NCBI RefSeq assembly: GCF_008180725.1
Contig: NZ_VTEV01000001.1
Coordinates: forward strand, 62,001-126,000
Direction of reading: 5' to 3'
DNA from: Sutcliffiella horikoshii
Lineage (GTDB): Bacteria; Bacillota; Bacilli; Bacillales; Bacillaceae_I
Length of the DNA: 64,000 nucleotides
Of the stretch, positions 7,761 to 16,086 are shown piece by piece. The translations under genes were made by a program, and so were the position numbers. The notes under the pieces were generated by a model, which made no database searches, was not told where the DNA came from, and saw only the letters and a list, made by a program, of their open reading frames with translations. Position 1 is the stretch's first letter, and each line of letters opens with the position of its first letter.

Positions 7761-7862
7761 TTATTTATATTTTTCTTTCCCCTTGGCTCCCCAAAGGAAA
7801 AGAACGAAGATACCAGCAGCCACTATCAATGGTGAAGCATACATAATCAAGAAGTTTTCCAT
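7761..7862 (-). CDS. cydS: Cytochrome bd oxidase small subunit CydS
   Basis: A 33-residue single-helix membrane peptide (starts MENFLIMYASPLIVAAG, ends with a Lys-rich tail), preceded by AAGGAGG nine bases before the ATG. It lies 13 bp downstream of cydB. The size, position and the N-terminal FLIMYASP pattern are those of CydS, the third subunit seen in the Geobacillus bd oxidase structure, which packs against CydA and shields haem b558. It is too short for ordinary ORF calling and easily missed. Confidence 0.85.
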   Translation of the reverse strand: MENFLIMYASPLIVAAGIFVLFLWGAKGKEKYK

Positions 7863-7875
7863 GAAATGAACCTCC

Positions 7876-8889
7876 TTATTTTTTTCCTTGCACGTACTTG
7901 TTGTCAAATAAGAACAAGCGCATCAATAGGTATAATGAAGGAATTAGTAAACAAAGGCCGGCAATGAATGCTGTAATTAACGCTACAGCCATTGACTCAT
8001 TTGTAAATCCATCATAGATCGTCAAATATGGATACAAAAGGTAAGGCATATGAGATGCCCCGTACCCAAAGAATGCCGTTGCAAACTGAAGCATCACCAA
8101 GATAAAAGCTACACCAAGGTGTTTCTTTTTCCACATCAGATAAACTGCTCCAAGGAAAAAGAGGAACGAGAGACTGAACATCCAGGAAAGTTCCAACATT
8201 TTATCGAAGTGTTCTGGGTTATGATCGCTTAAAGCGAAGAAGACGAGAACACTGGCAAGGATGGTTGGAAGACTCCAGTTTAATGCATATTTTCTTAATA
8301 CTTCAAATGCATTTTCGTCACGCGCTGCTTTAGCATAAAACGCTAAGAAATAAGCAGAGATGTAAAGTACACTTACTAACGCCAAGATAACCACTGCCCA
8401 AGAATAGAAACTAGTGAACAGTGCTCCGTAATCAAGCCATACGGAGTCTTCATACTTATAAATGAAGCCACCCTCTGAAATGGTGAGCACAACAGATAGG
8501 GAAGCAGGAATTAAAAGTCCTGTGGCACCATATAAAGCTTGATAAAAATTGTTTCCTTTTTCACCATAGTGATGAAAAGCGTAATATGATCCGCGAATGG
8601 CCAATAACACGATGGCGATGCTTCCCGGAACTAACAATGTTGTTCCATAATAATAGGCAGTAGAAGGGAAGAATCCTACTATTCCTATAAAGAAGAAGAC
8701 AAGGAACACATTCGTTACCTCCCAAACAGGGGAGAGGTAACGGACGATCACTTTGTTGATCAGGTGGTTTTTCTTTGTAATGGTGGAATAATAACTAAAG
8801 AAACCAGCGCCAAAATCAATCGATGCTACAATTAGATACCCGTACAAAAACGTCCACAGGACAGAAATACCAATTACTTCATAACTCAT
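7876..8889 (-). CDS. cydB: Cytochrome bd-type quinol oxidase subunit II
   Basis: A 337-residue multi-helix membrane protein beginning MSYEVIGISVLWTFLYGYLI, with the family feature DFGAGFFSYY near residue 25, the CydB signature region. It pairs with CydA to form the membrane quinol oxidase that reduces oxygen to water. It lies 12 bp after cydA and before cydS, in one operon. The size matches Bacillus CydB/YthB proteins. Whether it corresponds to B. subtilis cydB or the ythB paralogue cannot be decided here; the presence of CydS and absence of adjacent cydCD resemble the yth operon. Confidence 0.93.
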   Translation of the reverse strand: MSYEVIGISVLWTFLYGYLIVASIDFGAGFFSYYSTITKKNHLINKVIVRYLSPVWEVTNVFLVFFFIGIVGFFPSTAYYYGTTLLVPGSIAIVLLAIRGSYYAFHHYGEKGNNFYQALYGATGLLIPASLSVVLTISEGGFIYKYEDSVWLDYGALFTSFYSWAVVILALVSVLYISAYFLAFYAKAARDENAFEVLRKYALNWSLPTILASVLVFFALSDHNPEHFDKMLELSWMFSLSFLFFLGAVYLMWKKKHLGVAFILVMLQFATAFFGYGASHMPYLLYPYLTIYDGFTNESMAVALITAFIAGLCLLIPSLYLLMRLFLFDNKYVQGKK

Positions 8890-8901
8890 TTGTCATCCCC
8901 C

Positions 8902-10242
8902 TCACTCCATGCCCCTATCGTGAAGCTCTTTCTCCACCGGGTTATTTTTAAACATTTTCCTTAGTACAGTCGCACAAGTTGTCAGAAGAACGATGTAGAG
9001 TAGAACAAATAGAACAATCATTAAGTCAACATGTTCCGAGGTCGTTGCTCCTTGTTCGACGGTCATATAGCCTACAAGCAACCACGGCTGCCTTCCAAGC
9101 TCCGCAAAGAACCAACCCATCTCAATTGCCAGTAGGGACAACGGTCCACCCGCAACTATTGCCCATAACAAAGGTTTGTTCCATTCGTTCCATTTCCGTA
9201 CTTTTGCAATCAAGACGTACAATATTGATATAAATGCCAGGAACATACCGATTCCGACCATCAGATCAAAGAAGTAATGGACGATTAATGGAGGTAGCTC
9301 CTCTTCAGGGAATTCTTCTAAGCCAATTACTTCGGCATCAGGGTTACCGTGAGCCAAAATACTTAAGGCATATGGAATTTCCAGTGCGTATTTTACTTCA
9401 TTATTATCTTGGAGTACACCTCCCAATATTAACGGTGCTTCTGATGAAGTCTCAAAGTGCCATTCTGCTGCTGCAAGTTTTTCAGGTTGATATTTTGCCA
9501 GATACTTACCTGAAAAATCACCGATGATGGCAGTGGATATCGCAAAGATTGCAGCAGCTGTCATAGTAAGATGAAGCGCCTTTTTATGATAAACATGGTT
9601 TTTGCCTCTAAGTATCGCAAATGCTGCTATAGCAGCTAAAACAAATGCGGTTGTTAAATATGCCGAAGATAGCACGTGTGCAACCTTTGTAGGGGTTGCT
9701 GGATTGAACATCGCCTCTAATGGACGGATGTTGGTCAACACGCCATTTTCAAGGTCAAATCCTCTTGGTGCATTCATAAAACCATTAACTGTTGTGATAA
9801 AGAAGCCTGAAGCCATTGCGCCTAGTGCTACAGGAATTAAAATGAAAAAGTGATAGATCTTCTTTTTAAATCGGTCCCAAGTATATAAATAGATGCCGAG
9901 AAAAATAGCTTCAAAGAAGAACGCAAAGGTTTCCATGAATAATGGAAGACTAATCACATGGCCAGCCATCTGCATAAAGTTAGGCCAAAGCAAACTTAAC
10001 TGTAATCCAATGGCGGTACCGGTCACTACCCCGATTGCAACGGTAATGACAAAACCCCGTGCCCATCTTCTTGCAAGCAGGCGGTAATGCTCATCATTCC
10101 TTTTAATCCCCATCCACTCTGCCAAAGCAATCATTAGGGGAACTCCCACGCCGACAGTGGCGAAAATCACGTGTACAGCCAACGTAATACCTGTTAGAAT
10201 TCGGCTTAATAAAACCGGATCGTATTCAAACATCCCAAACAT
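8902..10242 (-). CDS. cydA: Cytochrome bd-type quinol oxidase subunit I
   Basis: A 446-residue haem-binding subunit. The conserved N-terminal region LSRILTGITLAVHVIFATVGVG holds the haem-ligand histidine, and the invariant GRQPW motif lies near residue 383. The length indicates the short Q-loop subfamily typical of Firmicutes (E. coli CydA is longer). It oxidises menaquinol and reduces oxygen with high affinity. It is the first gene of cydABS. Its promoter overlaps a Rex-like box, so expression should rise when NADH is high, that is, at low oxygen. Confidence 0.94.
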   Translation of the reverse strand: MFGMFEYDPVLLSRILTGITLAVHVIFATVGVGVPLMIALAEWMGIKRNDEHYRLLARRWARGFVITVAIGVVTGTAIGLQLSLLWPNFMQMAGHVISLPLFMETFAFFFEAIFLGIYLYTWDRFKKKIYHFFILIPVALGAMASGFFITTVNGFMNAPRGFDLENGVLTNIRPLEAMFNPATPTKVAHVLSSAYLTTAFVLAAIAAFAILRGKNHVYHKKALHLTMTAAAIFAISTAIIGDFSGKYLAKYQPEKLAAAEWHFETSSEAPLILGGVLQDNNEVKYALEIPYALSILAHGNPDAEVIGLEEFPEEELPPLIVHYFFDLMVGIGMFLAFISILYVLIAKVRKWNEWNKPLLWAIVAGGPLSLLAIEMGWFFAELGRQPWLLVGYMTVEQGATTSEHVDLMIVLFVLLYIVLLTTCATVLRKMFKNNPVEKELHDRGME

Positions 10243-10308
10243 CCAAATTCCACTCCTTCTCTAACACAAAATTTCTGTCTTCAAGATTCACTTTTATTAT
10301 ACATTAGA

Positions 10309-10326
10309 TTGCTCAATATTTCACAA
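10309..10326 (-). promoter_or_regulatory. Rex-like operator over the cydA promoter
   Basis: On the minus strand TTGTGAAATATTGAGCAA matches the Rex box TTGTGAAATATTTCACAA at 15 of 18 positions. A TATAAT follows 19 bp after its TTGTGA, so the box covers the likely -35 region, 67 bp before the cydA start. Rex is the NADH/NAD-sensing repressor of bd oxidase genes in Gram-positives; the match was made by eye. Confidence 0.7.
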
Positions 10327-10387
10327 TATAAACATCAAGCAAACTCTCTTTCTAGTATATTCCCTTTAAACAAGAAGCAAAACAGGG

Positions 10388-10401
10388 GGAAAGCGCTTGA
10401 A
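10388..10401. promoter_or_regulatory. cre-like site between cydA and the TPR gene
   Basis: GGAAAGCGCTTGAA has the palindromic core AAGCGCTT of a cre but three deviations at the flanks. It lies 146 bp upstream of cydA and 213 bp upstream of the divergent TPR gene. The rest of 10243-10613 holds the cydA promoter and AT-rich DNA with no further gene seen. Confidence 0.35.
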
Positions 10402-10613
10402 TATGACATCTTTATGGCAAAGATTCGGCTAATTTGTGACAACCAACGTAGTTAATCCAATCCAAGATAACAAATGAAAAAGCTCTAGCTAGAACGTAAA
10501 AAAGGTGCAGATGGAGAATTTACAGAAAAAAAGTAAAAACAGATGGAATGTTGTATAAATATGTAGAAGAAGGTGGTAAAATATTCTTATAATTCACACA
10601 AAGGGTGTATTCA

Positions 10614-11834
10614 ATGAGCAATTTAAAAAATCATATTAATAGGCTTTCTAGAGACACATTCTCGCTAAACTATAATCTGGATCAAGGAATCTTTGGCACC
10701 TTCGATTTATCAGAAGGACACAAAGATAGTGTGAAAGTTCATGAGAATCTAAAATTTAATACACCAGTGGAAGAACTACTATACACAATCTATGATTTTA
10801 CAGTGCTCCAAAATAAGAAAGCTGCAAAGGAAAAGTTCCAATACTTAAATGATGAGTTTAATACGGATAATTTATTATCAGACCCCAGCTTAAACTTACT
10901 TTATCTGGTGGTGAAACTTAAATACTTTATCTTAAATAATGATAGAAAGTTATATAAGCCAATTTATAATCAAATTAGAAATTTACCTACTAGCATAAAT
11001 CCCTCGGTTGAATATATACACCATAAAACATTAGGTATCTATTATTATCGAACTAATAACTTTTTACAATCCACTTTAGCGCTTGATAATGCCCTATCCT
11101 TAGCGGAAAAATTACCTTATTTATCTGAAAATGATAAAGCAGAACTGTATTATCAAGTCGCATTAACAAAATTAAAAACTTGTGATACGTACGAATCCAT
11201 CTTTTTTGCAGAAAAGGCCCTTACTCTCTATCAAAGTCTTTATAACAATAAACGTTCAGCTGAGTGTCATATTATTCTAGGCATCAACTTTAATCATTCC
11301 AAACGACAAGATTTTGCAGAAAAACATTATCTGTCTGCAAAAAATATAGGGGAAACCATAGAAGATGCATATCTGGAATCGATGGCACTACATAATCTCG
11401 GTTGCATCAAGTCCTATCAGAAACAGTCAGAGGAAGCGATTTGTTATTATCTAGAATCGTTAAAAAGAAAAAGGGAAGAGGAGAGAAGTGTATATTCCAT
11501 ACTAGGCCTAGTTGAAGAATATTACTTTTTGGGTCAAACAGAGTTTTCAAAAGAATGGGCAGAACAAGGATTAGGATTAGCTGTTAGAACGGATTTAAAA
11601 GAATATATTCTTCACTTCACTGCACATATCTACTTATTGGATAAAGATCCAGAGTTAGAGCTATACATCCAACAAGAAGTGATTCCTTATTTTAAGAATG
11701 CCGGAAATGAACGTTACACGATTAAGTATACGGAAATGTTAGCGAAATACTATTATCAAAACCAGCAATTCAAGTTAGCAAGTGAGTTTTTCAATAGTTG
11801 TTTACAAAATATTAAATCAAAAACCTCTTACTAA
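10614..11834 (+). CDS. Rap/RRNPP-like tetratricopeptide-repeat protein
   Basis: A 406-residue all-helical protein. Tandem TPR-like units run from about residue 130 to the end (for example GIYYYRTNNFLQSTLALDNAL and ALHNLGCIKSYQKQSEEAICYYLESL). The length and architecture match Rap phosphatase-type and other RRNPP peptide sensors, but no DNA-binding helix-turn-helix is obvious at the N-terminus. The ATG at 10614 has AAAGGGTG at good spacing; a GTG at 10605 lies inside that ribosome site. A terminator follows. A role in binding a short signalling peptide is inferred from architecture. No phr-like gene follows directly; an M50 protease-like gene does. Confidence 0.65.
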   Translation: MSNLKNHINRLSRDTFSLNYNLDQGIFGTFDLSEGHKDSVKVHENLKFNTPVEELLYTIYDFTVLQNKKAAKEKFQYLNDEFNTDNLLSDPSLNLLYLVVKLKYFILNNDRKLYKPIYNQIRNLPTSINPSVEYIHHKTLGIYYYRTNNFLQSTLALDNALSLAEKLPYLSENDKAELYYQVALTKLKTCDTYESIFFAEKALTLYQSLYNNKRSAECHIILGINFNHSKRQDFAEKHYLSAKNIGETIEDAYLESMALHNLGCIKSYQKQSEEAICYYLESLKRKREEERSVYSILGLVEEYYFLGQTEFSKEWAEQGLGLAVRTDLKEYILHFTAHIYLLDKDPELELYIQQEVIPYFKNAGNERYTIKYTEMLAKYYYQNQQFKLASEFFNSCLQNIKSKTSY

Positions 11835-11846
11835 GAGATATTTCAG

Positions 11847-11876
11847 AATCCCACACTAAGAATGTGTGGGATTTTT
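11847..11876 (+). terminator. Terminator after the TPR gene
   Basis: AATCCCACAC pairs with GTGTGGGATT around a 7-base loop, followed by TTTT. Confidence 0.85.
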
Positions 11877-11994
11877 CAATAAAAAAGGGTAATTTGAATT
11901 AGTTTTATTTTCTTTCTTAAATGTAAGTTTGATTAACGAATATAGGGTATGTAAGCATTATTTAATCTTTTTTATAAGAAAGGTAGTGTTTACA

Positions 11995-12480
11995 TTGTTC
12001 GGAATAAATGATTTGTGGAAATTTTTTCTTTCTTTTTTTCTTGTGCTACCTATCGTGACAATCATTCATGAAATGGGGCATTATTTCTTTGCTAAGCTTT
12101 TTGGTGGTAAGGTGATTGTGCATATAGGAACAGGAAATATCCTATTCAAGTTTGGATCTATTCGAATAAGGAAGTTATATTTTTATGATGGTTGGTGTGA
12201 GTACATTTCGTTAAGCAAAAAATCGTCTAAACTTGATAAAGTTTTAGTTTATTTAGGGGGATCCCTTTTCAATATCTTGTCTATTTTCATCTTGAACTCA
12301 TTAATAGTAAATGACTTTTTAGAACCAAGCATTTTCTTTTATCAGTTTACCTATTTCTCATTTTACTTTTTATTCTTTTCATTATTTCCAATTAATCACC
12401 TAAATGGCTGCCCAAGCGATGGAATGGCGGTTTTAAATTTACTAACGAATAAAAAGTTCAGTAAGAATCCATCTAATTAA
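11995..12480 (+). CDS. M50 (site-2 protease-like) membrane metallopeptidase
   Basis: A small integral membrane protein. The zinc-binding HEMGH sits in a membrane helix (IVTIIHEMGHYFFAKLFGG), and the second motif NHLNGCPSDG near the C-terminus supplies the aspartate ligand, as in the N..P....DG motif of S2P proteases. Conserved GG and CEY elements lie between. The TTG at 11995 was chosen because AGAAAGG lies upstream and the product then begins directly before the first helix; an in-frame TTG at 11929 would add 22 residues without a clear ribosome site. Proteases of this class cut peptides in the membrane (SpoIVFB, RseP, Eep). The substrate is unknown. The neighbour is a Rap-like TPR protein. 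Confidence 0.75.
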   Translation: MFGINDLWKFFLSFFLVLPIVTIIHEMGHYFFAKLFGGKVIVHIGTGNILFKFGSIRIRKLYFYDGWCEYISLSKKSSKLDKVLVYLGGSLFNILSIFILNSLIVNDFLEPSIFFYQFTYFSFYFLFFSLFPINHLNGCPSDGMAVLNLLTNKKFSKNPSN

Positions 12481-12488
12481 TGAAATAT

Positions 12489-12502
12489 ATGACATTTGTC
12501 AT
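12489..12502 (+). promoter_or_regulatory. Perfect palindrome upstream of desK, candidate DesR operator
   Basis: ATGACATTTGTCAT is a perfect 14-bp palindrome about 150 bp before desK, and TCATGAC/ATGAC half-sites follow at 12510-12525. DesR of B. subtilis binds paired dyads of this general type in the des promoter. That this is a DesR site is inferred from position and symmetry. Confidence 0.45.
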
Positions 12503-12650
12503 AATCTTCTCATGACACGTATGACTATGCCAAGTCTCATTAAAATAGTAAAATGAGCATAAACGATGAAGAACATTTTACAAAACTTTCCTGAAAATAT
12601 TTGTTATAATAACGATACTAGACTTGTAAAAGGTAAATGAGGTTTCAACT

Positions 12651-13787
12651 ATGAAAAAGAGATACTTAATGTTTCAAAAGGGTTCTGGAATATCCCCATA
12701 CATCTGGAGCGTATTCAGCATCCTGCCGTTTTATTTTATTTTTCAATCATCATCCACACCTGAAATAATAGTGGGTATTTTCTTAACGATTCTATTTTTT
12801 ATTGCTTATAGATTTGCGTTTATCTCTAATAAGTGGCCGGTTTATCTCTGGACTTGCTTACTGATTGGGATTTCCATCACGATGACTATATTGTTTCATT
12901 TCATCTATTTTGCTTTCTATATTGCATTTTACAATGGGAAAATAAAAAATAAAATTGCCTTTATTGTGCTATATATCATTCACCTAATTGCAACTACTGT
13001 AGCAATTAACATAAATGTTGTCATGAGAGACGAGTTATTCCTAAAGCAAATCCCTTTTGTAGTGATCATTTGGATTGCCGTGATCTTATTGCCGTTTAAT
13101 CTTTACAATAAACGTAAACAGGATCAGTTAGAAGAACAGTTGGATGTAGCCAATAAAAGAATTTCTGAGCTTATCATCCAAGAAGAAAGGCAACGAATTG
13201 CAAGAGACTTGCATGATACACTTGGACAAAAACTCTCGTTGATCGGCTTAAAGAGTGATCTTGCAAGGAAGGTAATGAATAAAAACCCTGATCAGGCTAA
13301 ATCGGAGCTAAAGGATGTCCAACAAACCGCGAGGACCGCGTTGAATGAAGTGAGACAAATGGTGTCCCAAATGAGGGGAATTCGTTTAAAAGAGGAGTTT
13401 GTAAGGATAAAACAAATACTTGACGCTGCAGAGATAGAACTAAAATTGGAACACGATTTACCTTTAAAGGACAATTCATTATTTTTAGAGAACATATTGA
13501 GTATGTGTTTGAAAGAAGCGGTTACCAATGTAGTTAAACATAGTAAAGCAACCAAATGTATCGTCCGTATGGAACAATTAGGTGACGAAATCAGGCTGAC
13601 CATTCAAGACAACGGGGTTGGTATGACAGAGCAAGATGACATAGGAAAAGGCAGCGGTCTGCTCGGTATTAAGGAACGGTTAGAATTTGTAAATGGCCTG
13701 ATGGAGATAAGCGGTGAAAAGGGAACAACAATCCGAATAAAGGTACCAAAAATGGTCAATCAGAGGGAACAGGGGGAGAAAGCATGA
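12651..13787 (+). CDS. desK: Membrane-fluidity sensor histidine kinase DesK
   Basis: A 378-residue kinase with about five transmembrane helices in residues 1-150, followed by a coiled-coil linker and a HisKA_3 domain. The phosphorylated histidine is H188 in ARDLHDTLGQKLSLIGLKSD, the same residue number as in B. subtilis DesK, and the adjoining sequence is recalled as near-identical. The ATPase domain has NVVKHS and DNGVGM. The first residues (QKGSGISPYIWSVFSILPFYFIF) correspond to the thermosensing helix with its surface-proximal motif. DesK detects thickening or ordering of the membrane in the cold and phosphorylates DesR. The stop overlaps desR by 4 bp. No desaturase gene is adjacent, unlike B. 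subtilis des-desKR. Confidence 0.93.
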   Translation: MKKRYLMFQKGSGISPYIWSVFSILPFYFIFQSSSTPEIIVGIFLTILFFIAYRFAFISNKWPVYLWTCLLIGISITMTILFHFIYFAFYIAFYNGKIKNKIAFIVLYIIHLIATTVAININVVMRDELFLKQIPFVVIIWIAVILLPFNLYNKRKQDQLEEQLDVANKRISELIIQEERQRIARDLHDTLGQKLSLIGLKSDLARKVMNKNPDQAKSELKDVQQTARTALNEVRQMVSQMRGIRLKEEFVRIKQILDAAEIELKLEHDLPLKDNSLFLENILSMCLKEAVTNVVKHSKATKCIVRMEQLGDEIRLTIQDNGVGMTEQDDIGKGSGLLGIKERLEFVNGLMEISGEKGTTIRIKVPKMVNQREQGEKA

Positions 13788-14383
13788 TACGGATAGTAAT
13801 AGCAGAGGACCAACGCATGATGTTAGGCGCCTTAGGTTCATTACTAGATCTGGAAGAGGATATGGAAGTGGTCGGCATGGCAGGAAATGGGGAAGAGGCA
13901 GTCGCTCTATTTCATAAATATAAGCCTGACGTATGTATTATGGATATCGAAATGCCTGAAAAAACAGGCTTAGAAGCAGCGGAAGAGTTAAAAGGCTTAG
14001 GCTGCAAAGTCATCATCTTGACCACATTTGCCAGAACCGGGTATTTTCAACGAGCCTTAAAAGCGGGAGTTACCGGCTACTTATTGAAAGACAGCCCGAG
14101 TGAAGACTTGGCCAATTCCATACGTAGCATTATGTCAGGGAGACGTGTTTATGCCCCTGAATTGATGGATGATTTCTACGGAGAGGAAAACCCTCTCACA
14201 GAAAGGGAAAAAGCGGTTCTGGAACTGGTGGCAGACGGGAAAAATACGCAGGAAATTGCAGATGAATTAAGCATCAAGTCAGGTACCGTTAGAAACTACA
14301 TTTCTACCATATTAGATAAGCTCGAAGTAAAGAATCGAATTGAAGCTATTACCCAATCCAAGGAAAAAGGTTGGTTTAAATAA
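13784..14383 (+). CDS. desR: NarL-family response regulator DesR
   Basis: A 199-residue regulator. The receiver has IAEDQRM at the start, phosphoacceptor D54 in IMDIEMPE, and the LLKDSPSE switch lysine region. The C-terminal LuxR-type helix-turn-helix (LTEREKAVLELVADGKNTQEIADEL) matches DesR. In B. subtilis it activates transcription of the delta-5 desaturase gene des upon cold shock. Here des is not adjacent, so the target must lie elsewhere or have changed. The start overlaps the end of desK (ATGA), so translation is coupled. Confidence 0.93.
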   Translation: MIRIVIAEDQRMMLGALGSLLDLEEDMEVVGMAGNGEEAVALFHKYKPDVCIMDIEMPEKTGLEAAEELKGLGCKVIILTTFARTGYFQRALKAGVTGYLLKDSPSEDLANSIRSIMSGRRVYAPELMDDFYGEENPLTEREKAVLELVADGKNTQEIADELSIKSGTVRNYISTILDKLEVKNRIEAITQSKEKGWFK

Positions 14384-14400
14384 AATTGGATAGAATGTTT

Positions 14401-14430
14401 AAAAGCCGATCTAAAGTAAGATCGGTTTTT
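14401..14430 (+). terminator. Terminator after desR
   Basis: AAAGCCGATCT pairs with AGATCGGTTTT around a six-base loop, followed by T residues. Confidence 0.85.
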
Positions 14431-14508
14431 GTTTATGCACTACTTTAATATGTGATATAGTTATGAAAGCTATTTCAAGGCTATATATAGAAAAGAGACG
14501 TGATAAGA

Positions 14509-15735
14509 GTGACTGATTTTTTAAAGCTAGGGATACGTAAGGGAGTAAATCACTCCTTAAAATCCATGGGAATAACTTCCCCAACCCCCATACAGGAACA
14601 AACCATTCCTACTGTTCTAGAGGGACATGATGTAATTGCACAGGGGCAGACCGGAACGGGAAAAACATTGGCTTTTATTCTTCCTATTCTAGAAAAAGTC
14701 GATGTTAATAACCCTGATACGCAAGCCCTGATATTGACCCCAACAAGGGAGCTTGCCCATCAAATTACAAAAGAGATTAAAAAACTAAAAGAAAATATAG
14801 ATGATTTACACGTACTTGCCATTTACGGAGGGCAGGATGTCCAAGCTCAGCTCAAAAAACTAAAAGGGGCACAGCATATTATTGTGGCAACACCTGGACG
14901 ATTGCTAGATCATGTAAGAAGAGGGACGATTGATCTTTCGACGATCTCCATGCTTGTCATTGATGAAGCGGATCAGATGCTATTAATGGGTTTTTTGCCG
15001 GATATAGATACCATCACGGCAGAAACATTCTCTTCTCGTCAGACGATGCTCTTTTCTGCAACTATACCAAATGAGATCCATTCCTTAGCACAAAAGTATA
15101 TGAAGCAGCCTAAACACATTCAAATTGTGGAAAAGCAAGTGACTGTAGAGACGATCAACCATTATGCCGTAGAAACAACGGACCGCCGTAAAGAAGGTAC
15201 TATGCTTCATCTTATAAAAGAACATAATCCATATTTGGCCATTATCTTCTGCCGTACAAAGGCGAGGGTACAAAAACTGACTGAAGTTCTAAAACACGAG
15301 GGAATAGAATGTGAAGCATTACACGGAGATATCCCGCAATCCAAACGTAACAGAGCCATGAAATGGTTCCGGGAAGCTAAACTTCAATATCTGGTTGCAA
15401 CAGATGTAGCTGCTCGCGGGCTTGATGTAGAAGGCGTGACACATGTGTATAATTATGACATTCCACAAGACTTAGAGACATACATCCATCGTACCGGCCG
15501 CACAGGACGAGCAAGTGGAACAGGAGAAGCATACACGCTTTACGCTCCTAGGGATGTGGATTTTCTACAAATGATTGAAAAGGGAATAGATATGCCTCTT
15601 GAGAAGCTCGTTTTTAAAGGAATTAGTATACCTGACCGTGACGATTACGAGGAAGAACGAAATATAAATATCGCAAAAGCGAGAAAAGAAAAAGCAAAGA
15701 AGAAAGATTTTACTAACAGGAATCTTAAGAGATAG
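14509..15735 (+). CDS. DEAD-box ATP-dependent RNA helicase
   Basis: A 408-residue helicase core. Ordered motifs are the Q motif (PTPIQEQ), motif I (AQGQTGTGKT), Ia (PTRELA), Ib (TPGRLLD), II (DEAD), III (SAT), then in domain 2 IV (IIFCRT), V (ATDVAARGLD) and VI (HRTGRTGRA). A short basic tail (about 40 residues) follows, without an extra RNA-binding domain. Such proteins unwind RNA during ribosome assembly, mRNA decay or cold adaptation. The GTG at 14509 was preferred over the GTG at 14500, which lies within the ribosome site. A DUF6509 gene follows 16 bp later in the same operon. Which Bacillus paralogue it is (YfmL-like or CshB-like) is not decided. Confidence 0.9.
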   Translation: MTDFLKLGIRKGVNHSLKSMGITSPTPIQEQTIPTVLEGHDVIAQGQTGTGKTLAFILPILEKVDVNNPDTQALILTPTRELAHQITKEIKKLKENIDDLHVLAIYGGQDVQAQLKKLKGAQHIIVATPGRLLDHVRRGTIDLSTISMLVIDEADQMLLMGFLPDIDTITAETFSSRQTMLFSATIPNEIHSLAQKYMKQPKHIQIVEKQVTVETINHYAVETTDRRKEGTMLHLIKEHNPYLAIIFCRTKARVQKLTEVLKHEGIECEALHGDIPQSKRNRAMKWFREAKLQYLVATDVAARGLDVEGVTHVYNYDIPQDLETYIHRTGRTGRASGTGEAYTLYAPRDVDFLQMIEKGIDMPLEKLVFKGISIPDRDDYEEERNINIAKARKEKAKKKDFTNRNLKR

Positions 15736-15751
15736 AAAGGAAGATTTAGCA

Positions 15752-16042
15752 ATGAATATTAAAGGTCATGAAGCGGAAAAACTCAAAGATCCAACAGGAA
15801 TCATCGACGGAGATAGGTATGAATTTTTTCTAGATCTGGAAATTGATGAAGAAGATGAATTGTATTCCGATCAAGGTGTATATATAAAGTTGATCCTTGC
15901 CGTAGATGGTAATGGACATAGGATTGCTCAATATCAATTCTACGAAGAAAATACCAACAAGGCGTTAGATTTTGAAATGGAAGAAGATGAGGAGAAGGCT
16001 GTGCTTTCATATTGCGGGGAACATTTCAAGAAAGTGCTATAA
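15752..16042 (+). CDS. Small acidic protein, DUF6509-like
   Basis: A 96-residue, strongly acidic protein (FFLDLEIDEEDELYSDQG, DFEMEEDEEKAVLSYC) with no signal peptide or membrane segment. It resembles the short DUF6509 proteins of Bacillaceae, an assignment from memory. It starts 16 bp after the helicase with an AAGGAAGA ribosome site and is probably co-transcribed. No function is known; an accessory role for the helicase is only suggested by linkage. Confidence 0.55.
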   Translation: MNIKGHEAEKLKDPTGIIDGDRYEFFLDLEIDEEDELYSDQGVYIKLILAVDGNGHRIAQYQFYEENTNKALDFEMEEDEEKAVLSYCGEHFKKVL

Positions 16043-16052
16043 TTAAAACCAT

Positions 16053-16081
16053 TTGCATTTTTTCTCGTTCTCCTGTACTAT
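16053..16081 (+). promoter_or_regulatory. Sigma-A promoter of the 6S RNA gene
   Basis: -35 TTGCAT at 16053-16058, a 17-bp spacer, and -10 TACTAT at 16076-16081. The predicted start falls at about 16087, directly at the first base of the closing stem of the RNA. Confidence 0.75.
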
Positions 16082-16086
16082 AGGGA

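Noticed and set aside
9602-10087. Plus-strand frames opposite cydA
   Set aside because: Antisense shadows of a highly conserved membrane protein; no ribosome sites.
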